6,475 nucleotides of DNA from Verrucomicrobiales bacterium. GTDB lineage: Bacteria; Verrucomicrobiota; Verrucomicrobiia; Limisphaerales; UBA1096. The stretch covers positions 1 through 6,475 of the forward strand of contig WTHH01000225.1 in NCBI GenBank assembly GCA_011523195.1, written 5' to 3'. Made by a program: the position numbers and the translations under genes. Under the pieces are notes generated by a model, which saw only the letters and a list, made by a program, of their open reading frames with translations, did no database searches and had not been told where the DNA came from. Below are positions 1-6,100 of the stretch, piece after piece (the stretch's first letter is position 1; the number at the start of each line of letters is the position of its first letter).

Positions 1-172
1 CGCGGTAACCGGCCTGCCTCTCCGTCTTCCACGAAAAGGCGTATTTGTTCAGAGACAGCCCGAGTTTGTTCGCCACGGGACTGGCAACGAGGGTGTGTGG
101 GGCGGCCTGAACCTGCTTGGCAGCGAATCCAACTAAAATGAGGACAAGGGCAATTCGAGTTTTTGTTGGCAT
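1..172 (-). CDS. Exported protein N-terminus, possibly alpha-L-rhamnosidase-like (3' end outside window)
   Basis: Reading leftward from an ATG at 172-170, the frame stays open to the window edge, giving 57 codons. Residues 1-24 form a clear signal peptide: a basic start (MPTKTR), a hydrophobic core (IALVLILVGFAA) and a probable cleavage site after VQAA. The mature part begins PHTLVASPVANKLGLS and continues with FSWKTERQAGYR. The spacing of an 'N-x-LG' element, an 'FSWK' element and a Q-x-x-YR element resembles the N-terminal beta domain of bacterial GH78 alpha-L-rhamnosidases, which typically read NPLGI...RLSWK...QTAYRI. That match is from memory over about 35 residues, so the family call is tentative; another exported fibronectin-like or glycosidase protein is possible. 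The export call is firmer. No clear Shine-Dalgarno sequence precedes the ATG. The gene is divergent from the peptidase at 263. Confidence 0.65.
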   Translation of the reverse strand, partial: MPTKTRIALVLILVGFAAKQVQAAPHTLVASPVANKLGLSLNKYAFSWKTERQAGYR

Positions 173-219
173 GGTGAGGGGAAGGTACTCTTTTTGATGG
201 TCAGAGTGGCATAAAAAAC

Positions 220-242
220 GAATTTCCCTTCTTTTGAAATTC
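220..242. promoter_or_regulatory. Inverted repeat in divergent intergenic region (candidate operator)
   Basis: The 90-bp gap between two divergent starts (172 minus, 263 plus) should contain both promoters. It holds a perfect 7-bp inverted repeat, GAATTTC (220-226) and GAAATTC (236-242), with a 9-base spacer. The centre-to-centre distance is 16 bp, about one and a half helical turns. Its position about 20 bp before the plus-strand start would suit a repressor site or part of a 5' leader hairpin. I found no convincing -35/-10 pair for either direction. A 7-bp repeat in AT-rich DNA can arise by chance. Confidence 0.3.
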
Positions 243-262
243 CATGTTGCTACGGTTCCGCC

Positions 263-1246
263 ATGACTTCAGTGAATTTAAAAACGGGCGGATTGGGATG
301 GATGCTGTGGTTGTTTCTCGCCGGAGGCGTTGTTGCCGGCATGGGGGATGACAAGTCCAAGCGGATGGTGCTGACCGAGTCGGATCCGGAGTATGTTCGC
401 AACGAGAATTATCCGGAGAAATGGTTTCGCGTTCTCCGCAAGGGGATTGACACGACACGCGAATACCTCGGCAACTACGGCCCGTTATGCGTCTACATCA
501 TCGGGCAGGAAAAGGATGAACTAAAATCGGACGCGGTTGCGGACAGAATCATCGAAGCCTACTGCCGCAACCGACACGGCGAGGCAGAGGATCGTGTGCA
601 GGATTGCTTGAGACGCAAAGGCGGCTCGTTGGTTGAACGGGCGCGCGACGGCTCCACCGAGGCGTATCTCTCTTATGTCGACTTCCTCGATAAGCCGCTG
701 GCGGAACTGGTTTTCATCAATCCGCATGGGTTCCCGATGCCGTACCTTCACACGCGTGGCATCCATGAGTACGCCCATGTGTTTCAGCGTGCCCATGCTC
801 GGACACCCACCTGGCTGACCGAGGGAGGTGCCGAGTTTTTGGCGTTTTACCTTGGCGATAAACACGACTGGATTGATTTTGAAAAATCGATGGAAGGCTC
901 AATGCGGATGGCACGCAAGGTGAAGAAAGGCGAGGCTTCACTGATCGATTTTGAGGACGTCGGAAAAATTGAAAAGGAGCGGCCGCACTTGAAGAAATAT
1001 TACCGGCACCTTGCTTATGATGCCGGCGCTTGGGCGGTGGCGTTGCTCATCCATCGATCCGAAAGTCGAAGCGTGAAGCAGTTCATGACAAAGTTCTATC
1101 CCATGCTTGACGAGAAAGGCTGGCGATCGGCTGTGTGTCGCTATGGCGGTTATGGGGATATCAATGCCTTCTACAGCGCCTTTGCAAAACAGCTGGAGCA
1201 ACCGGAGAAGGAGCAAATGAAACTGCTCCGTGTGATCAAACCCTAG
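263..1246 (+). CDS. Exported zinc metallopeptidase, peptidase MA-like (gluzincin)
   Basis: This 327-residue protein carries the zinc-binding helix H168-E-Y-A-H172, followed by WLTEGGAEF (184-192), in which E187 is the expected third zinc ligand. HExxH followed about 15-20 residues later by W-L-x-E-G-x-A-E is the hallmark of peptidase MA-type gluzincins; E169 would be the catalytic base. Residues 13-25 (MLWLFLAGGVVAG) are hydrophobic and look like a signal peptide cleaved near VVA/GMG. There is no lipobox cysteine, so a soluble periplasmic or secreted protein is expected. Four cysteines in the mature part (76, 101, 115, 292) could form disulfides. The ATG at 263 is chosen because it begins the signal peptide; an ATG at 244 is out of frame. 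No strong ribosome binding site is visible. The substrate is unknown. Its stop codon overlaps that of the convergent sulfatase gene. Confidence 0.85.
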   Translation: MTSVNLKTGGLGWMLWLFLAGGVVAGMGDDKSKRMVLTESDPEYVRNENYPEKWFRVLRKGIDTTREYLGNYGPLCVYIIGQEKDELKSDAVADRIIEAYCRNRHGEAEDRVQDCLRRKGGSLVERARDGSTEAYLSYVDFLDKPLAELVFINPHGFPMPYLHTRGIHEYAHVFQRAHARTPTWLTEGGAEFLAFYLGDKHDWIDFEKSMEGSMRMARKVKKGEASLIDFEDVGKIEKERPHLKKYYRHLAYDAGAWAVALLIHRSESRSVKQFMTKFYPMLDEKGWRSAVCRYGGYGDINAFYSAFAKQLEQPEKEQMKLLRVIKP

Positions 1247-2628
1247 TTTGCGTCGTCAAGTGATGGGAGGGAGGCGCGCCAATCGAGTAGCCGCTTGGCT
1301 AAGCGCTTGGCTGTTACCGGATGCTGCGCAGCGACGTTTTGGGCTTCATCAGTCGCTTGGTCGAAATCGTACAGTTCTAGTCCCGATCCATCGGCGTTGA
1401 TGAGCAGTTTCCAACGTCCTTCGCGGATGGCGCAGTTGGGACTGCGATCAACCACACGACCCGGCTTGAGGTAGCTTTTGTCACGACCATACTCCCAAAA
1501 GAGCGGTGTCTCGCGTTGAAGAGGTTGGCCCAGAAAAACATGGCCGGCATCGATCCCATCAAACTCGACCTGTGGCGGTGTGACCTTGGCCAAGCGGATG
1601 AGTGTCGGGAAAAAATCGACGGCGGCCAGAATAGACGAGTCATCCACCCGCCCAGCCGGGATGGTGCCTTTCCATCGTACAATCAACGGCATGCGAATGC
1701 CGCCCTCGTACAGGCTCCATTTTCGTCCACGAAAACCAGCCGTGCTCCCGGGGGCGACGTTTGGTCCCTTGCGGTAGTAGTGTCGCCAGGCGGTGGGGCC
1801 GTTGTCGCTGGTCAGGACGAACAATGTCTTTTCACCAAGCCCAAGCGAGTCGACGTGGTCGACGAGGCGCCCGAGTTGTTCGTCCATCTCATCGAGCACG
1901 GCATAAAAACGGTGTGTAAAAGGCCGGTCGGCATGGCGCTCGTGGCGCTCGAGAAACGCATCGCTTGGCACGTGGCGGTCGTGAACATCATTGAGCCAGA
2001 GCTGGAGATAGAACGGCTCGCGCTTGTTGCGATCGATGAAGTCGATGGATTTATCGACGTAAGTGCGAGTCCAAGTGTATTTGGGATCGATCTTGCGATC
2101 GACACGCGGTCCCATTCCTTCGGCGTTCACGAAATGTTCATCAAACCCGTAGGCACTTGGCTGCGGGGCATCGTCAATATCGCGTCCGCCGCCCATGTGC
2201 CACTTGCCATAGTGCGCCGTTACGTAGCCTCCAGTGCGGAACGCCCGGGCGATTGCCGGGGCGGCAGGATTCAGAAAATCACGCATGCCCCGCTCCCGGT
2301 TGCGTTTCCGACCCGCGAGGAATGAGTTGATGAGATGGCGTGCGGGGTACTGTCCCGTGGTGAACCCCACCCTCGAGGGAGAGCAGATCGGTGAGGCGAC
2401 GTAAAATTGTTTGAAGAGCGACCCTTCCCGGGCGAGCCGGTCGATGTGTTGGGTTTCAACATTCGTGTTGCCAGTGCAACTCAGGTCCCCAAACCCCATG
2501 TCATCGATCAAAATGAAAATGACATTTGGGCGACTATATTCGGCTGCTTGAGTGAAAAAAAATGTTCCACTGCAAAGGGCGCCAAAGAGAAACAGGCGGC
2601 GGAGCCTATTAGGCAGAAAGCTGTTCAA
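1243..2628 (-). CDS. Exported family S1 sulfatase (arylsulfatase-like)
   Basis: This is a formylglycine-dependent sulfatase of 461 residues from the chosen start, a normal length for the family. Numbering from that start, the core motifs are present and in order: D42-D43 (metal) in FILIDDMGFGD; C82-S-P-S-R86, the CxPxR site converted to formylglycine; G141-K142-W143-H144; H216 in NDVHDRHVP; D275-N276 in TSDNG; and K303 in GRKWSLYEGGIRMP. These cover all usual catalytic and calcium ligands, so it should be active if matured by a formylglycine-generating enzyme. The TTG at 2628-2626 is preferred as start because it gives a standard signal peptide: basic NRLRR, a hydrophobic LFLFGALCSGTFFF stretch and TQAA cleavage. 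A longer frame opens with GTG at 2700 but adds 24 non-signal residues over a DUF2283 remnant. Substrate and S1 subfamily cannot be read from sequence; a sulfated polysaccharide is likely from context. Residues 439-447 (TAKRLAKRL) are encoded by the dispersed palindromic repeat. Confidence 0.93.
   Translation of the reverse strand: MNSFLPNRLRRLFLFGALCSGTFFFTQAAEYSRPNVIFILIDDMGFGDLSCTGNTNVETQHIDRLAREGSLFKQFYVASPICSPSRVGFTTGQYPARHLINSFLAGRKRNRERGMRDFLNPAAPAIARAFRTGGYVTAHYGKWHMGGGRDIDDAPQPSAYGFDEHFVNAEGMGPRVDRKIDPKYTWTRTYVDKSIDFIDRNKREPFYLQLWLNDVHDRHVPSDAFLERHERHADRPFTHRFYAVLDEMDEQLGRLVDHVDSLGLGEKTLFVLTSDNGPTAWRHYYRKGPNVAPGSTAGFRGRKWSLYEGGIRMPLIVRWKGTIPAGRVDDSSILAAVDFFPTLIRLAKVTPPQVEFDGIDAGHVFLGQPLQRETPLFWEYGRDKSYLKPGRVVDRSPNCAIREGRWKLLINADGSGLELYDFDQATDEAQNVAAQHPVTAKRLAKRLLDWRASLPSLDDAN
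1292..1313. repeat. Tandem diverged copies of the palindromic repeat
   Basis: Two 12-bp-period units, CGCTTGGCTAAG and CGCTTGGCTG, lie in the 3' part of the sulfatase gene. The first 14 bases, CGCTTGGCTAAGCG, are the exact reverse complement of 3617-3630. On the minus strand the repeat encodes AKRLAKR. Confidence 0.6.
1585..1594. repeat. Dispersed palindrome CTTGGCCAAG, copy 1
   Basis: Perfect 10-bp palindrome within the sulfatase gene, followed by CGGATG. On the minus strand it is read as codons encoding L-A-K. Confidence 0.7.
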
Positions 2629-2827
2629 CTTCTGACGGGACTTTGTTGAGTACAATTTTCTCAAAATCGACCTTGTTGCTGGGTTTATCAATTTCGACAC
2701 CTGTCAAGTTGCCGTCAACATCCTAATTAAGCACGATACCTTCTGATATTTCCCGGCTGTCTGAGTTGGGTTTGGACGATAGGTCAATATAGAGTGAATC
2801 GGTTGCTGAGTCGTAGTTTAAAGTCAC
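2609..2827 (-). pseudogene. DUF2283-like small protein, broken by an in-frame TAG
   Basis: From a GTG at 2827-2825 the frame reads 72 codons to a TAA at 2611-2609, interrupted once by TAG at 2725-2723 (codon 35). Before the stop it reads NYDSATDSLYIDLS and then REISEGIVLN; after it, DVDGNLTGVEIDKPSNK. This order (Y-D-x-x-x-D-x-L-Y-I-x-L-S, E-x-x-x-G-[IV]-V-L, D-x-x-G-x-[LV]-x-G-[IV]-E-I) is the known DUF2283 pattern, and the stop falls where the family has a residue such as tyrosine or phenylalanine before D-x-x-G. The similarity continues in the same frame on both sides, so a nonsense change is a simpler explanation than a frameshift. DUF2283 proteins often sit beside a small partner gene and are suspected antitoxins, but the function is not settled. 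The start overlaps the stop of the upstream frame by GTGA, and the 3' end overlaps the sulfatase start by 20 bases. Confidence 0.72.
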
Positions 2828-3066
2828 GGTTTAAATCTCCAGTCCGGAGAGGCGTTGTGAATTGTTGTATTGTCATCGAGCGTCACGACACGGAGAACTC
2901 GATTATCGAGTTCCTTGATCCGGCCCAAGAAAATTTAACGGTTTTGTTCCTGTTTTTCCATCCTGATTGGATTCTGGCACACGTTGATGGACCATTCTTT
3001 TTGCAGGTAGGGCCGTTTCCTGAGCACATGATTCTCAGCATAATCAGTAAAGCCGTACCCGCTCAC
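2824..3066 (-). pseudogene. DUF4258-like small protein (partner of DUF2283), broken by an in-frame TAA
   Basis: A frame of 81 codons runs from GTG (3066-3064) to TGA (2826-2824) with one internal TAA at 2937-2935 (codon 44). Residues before the stop include HVLRKRPYLQKEW and NPIRMEKQEQNR; after it come IFLGRIKELDNRVLRVVTLDD, with TTIHNASPDWRFKP at the end. From memory this matches a family of about 80-residue proteins with RPYL-x-x-EW, NP-x-R-x-x-x-Q, G-R-I-R-[FY]-WG, LRVVTL-x-D and HNA-x-x-D-x-x-F-x-P, usually encoded just before a DUF2283 gene and sometimes labelled DUF4258-like. The usual G-R-I-R-F-W-G reads N-R-stop-I-F-L-G here, so the conserved tryptophan is also lost, which favours decay over a sequencing slip. 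The 4-base overlap with the next frame points to former translational coupling. It begins 43 bases after the upstream gene's stop. The family label is less sure than the presence of a broken gene. Confidence 0.62.
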
Positions 3067-3108
3067 CCGAGTAGGCTAAGGCACCCTGCAATTTAGGCGA
3101 ATCGTAAA

Positions 3109-6100
3109 CTAAAAAGAAATTTTCAAGAGCCCTTTTGTTGTCTGGTGCGGGGTGGTGATGTAGACGCGGTCGGAGTTGTCGGGCTGCCACCAACCGGCGT
3201 TGCGATCGGGGGCGTGTTTAACGCGCGGGAGTGGTTTGTCGTTAACCGAAACGGCTTTTGGTTGAATCCTGTTCACGAGAAAGTGAACCGGTTGGCCGGG
3301 ATAATAATTGAACTCGATCGCGAGTGATTCGTTGTCCCTTTTTGTTTGGATCTTCGCGGCAGAACTGATTGTGACGGTTTGTTCCGCTTGGCCAAGGCGG
3401 ATGGTTTTGATGTCGGGATTGTGGCCATTGAGCAGCAGCACGTTGGCCATAATGTCCTCCGGGTTAATGAACGCGGGCATCTTCTTTTCAAAATCCACGA
3501 TGCTATCCGGGTAGGTGCCGATCTTGTCGCCGTCGGTAAACTGCTGGTGCATGGCGCTGACGGTGATGTGCCTCACGATCCGCTGCCAGTCGGCCGGATT
3601 GAAACCAAGGTCACTGCGCTTAGCCAAGCGCTTGGCCAAGCCGGGCCGGGCACCGAGCGTCTCCTGCAACTGCCATACGTGGTAGCTGTAAACTAGGCCG
3701 CACCATTGCACCGGGACGCCAAGCCACGAGTGGCTGAAAAATGTGCTGCCGAATACCGGTATCGTAGCGCCTAGCATCATCGGCTTGGCCGGCAGCGTCC
3801 AAAGGTAAATGAACGGCACGCCGGTTTCCGCCCACCGGATGGCCTCGGAAAGATAGTGCTCTTCGCCGGTGCAACGCCATGCGTCGTGATTGGCGGCCAC
3901 GGCGTAGGCGGCGGCGAGGATGTCCGGTTGGTACATCGGGCACTCCCACATTTGCGAGCCACGCGGCAGGGCAAACGAATTGAGAAAACCAAGCGCCTTG
4001 AGGCCGGATTTCAGAGAGGCCGAACTACCGGTGATGCGTGCGTGCCGCAGAAGGTCCATTGTTTGGCGGGCGACTGTCCCAGAGACGGCGTCACCCACTT
4101 GGCCAAGCCGGGCGTGCTTGCCGGTGAGGCGGGGTTGGCGCCAGCCGCCGTCGGGGTACTGAGAGGCGGCAAGGGCTGTGATGCGTCGGTCGAGTGTTTC
4201 GATCCCCTCGGCCAGACGGCCATAGTGAAATGGCAGTTCCCAGCGCAGGATGTGAGTCAGGCTGGGGCTGACAAGTTGATCACCGCTCATTGGTTCAGTG
4301 GCGGCAACTGCCGTGTCACGGGAGTCAGCGTGGCCGGTAATCAAGCCGTCGAGCCAGAGGAGAAGATTGAATCCCGCGGAATGGTTCGATGCCCAGTCGA
4401 TGCAGTGGCGAAACGTCCCTGGGCGATCACCGCGAACGGTCTCCAGGAAGCCGGTGCGGCAAAGTGCCACCTCATCGGTGAACGACCGGGGTGGTGGATT
4501 GGGCTCCGGCAGGCCGCCCCGGTGGGTGATCCATTCGCCAAATGCTCGCAACGTGTTGCCGCTTGTGACGGAAAGCTCTGAGCGAATTGAAATCGATTGG
4601 CCAGCCTCGGCTGGATAAGGTTGGAAACTGTCGCCCGGATACTCGGGTGCATGGGTGGGAATCGAGGGAATGGAAAGCGCGAGGTGATGGCTGTTTGCCA
4701 GCGCGGGCTGATTCGGTGAAGCATAGTGTGCGGTTGGCAGAGAAAGGCGGCCGTCCCATTTTTGACCGGGATCCCAGGTGAGCGAGAGGCTGAGCGGTTT
4801 TGACGGCAGCAATCGCGGTGAATCGATTCCTGCCTGCGCCCTGCCGTTGAGGCTGTCGGGCGAATAGTAAAAACCGGATGCTGTCGGTGGCAGTTTGCTC
4901 TCCGGCGAAACGGTCACGGCCATGAATGGCGCAGCTATCTTGTTCGGATGGGGGGTGACCCGATTATTGTTGGGCGGCGCGAGGTCGCGCGGATTGGAGG
5001 ACGGCTCTGGCCCGGAGAGAAACTCGAGCCCAGGGAAAAGCCCCCAGCTTTTCGCCGCGCCGAATGTCCCGTCGCCGAGGTGTATGCTTGGCCCGGTGGC
5101 GCGAAAAAGAGGCCCGTCTACCTTGGCCTTGAATTGATGGAGGATGCGCATCGGCCGGCTGTTTTTTGGAAGGATGACTTCGACCGAGGCGGCCCAGCGG
5201 TCGGTGTCATGAATGAACGTGGCGAACTGACAATTGTTGTTTTCCCAAATCTTGATGTCCCGCGGCGAGAAGGTTGTAGTTTCGGCTGAGTCGGTCACCG
5301 ACGCGAGAGGAGCCCAAACGCCAAGTTCGAACCAGTCGCCCCCGTCCCGTCCATGGATGCGGGCGTATTCGTAACCGTTTTTGCCGGGGACAAAATCGAT
5401 TCGCATTCGATCGTTTTGTAATGTGATCGGTTTCCCCGGTGGTTGCCCCGTATAGGTTTTGAATTTGTGGGTGGCGAGTCCGCCGGGGAAGGGGGTGTAC
5501 ATTTCGATCGTCTTGGGTTCAGGTGGGCATTTCCAGCGCCAACGAAGGATGGCCTCCTCGCCGGGCGCGAGATGGGGAACGAACTTGCTGGGCAATGGGT
5601 TCGTGCCGGTGACGATAAAGAACTTGGTGTTTTGCTGGGTGTAATGTCCGCGACCGGCGTTCCTCACTTTCATTGCCAATGGAATGAATTCGCCGGCGAT
5701 CGGAATCACCTTCTCGCAGGCAATCTGGTCGATCACGAGTTGATGGGGAAAGTGGGCGATGATCGTCTGGCCGCTTGGCCAAGCGACTGTGGGAGGAGGT
5801 TCCAGTTTGCCGGTTTCAAAGTAGACCGGGAACCATGCTGAGACGGAATCGTTGGCTGGCTGGACGAGGAGCCTTTGGTTGTTGACCATCATAGTGCGTG
5901 GTTCATGAGAGTGGCGTTTAGCGAAGATGACCCCGGAGACCGGCCCCTTTTTTCGGGGAGAGAATCCCGGGGGCAAAAGTTTAAATATCGCTGGTTCACC
6001 CCAGACGGCCCAGTCGTAGGAACTGTTCTTGAGGGAATCGACTGCGAGGGTGAGAGTGGTTGGTTCGCCGGCGTAGGAGCTGATGTCTATGGCATGCGCG

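Noticed and set aside
1516..2325. Plus-strand open frame of 269 codons opposite the sulfatase gene
   Set aside because: It lies wholly antisense to a sulfatase with all catalytic motifs, has no recognisable domain, and its openness follows from the codon bias of the real gene.
2629..2700. Longer sulfatase start at GTG 2700
   Set aside because: It would add 24 residues ahead of a normal signal peptide, and these bases encode the DUF2283 tail in another frame.
2794..3096. Plus-strand open frame of 100 codons in the low-GC patch
   Set aside because: The opposite strand reads as recognisable DUF4258-like and DUF2283 sequence; this frame shows no family resemblance.
3067..3108. Intrinsic terminator after the giant gene
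   Set aside because: The 42 bases between the stop and the next start show no convincing stem followed by a T run on the minus strand.
3856..4581. Plus-strand open frame of 241 codons opposite the giant gene
   Set aside because: It is antisense to a long coherent reading frame, with composition typical of a shadow frame and no motif.
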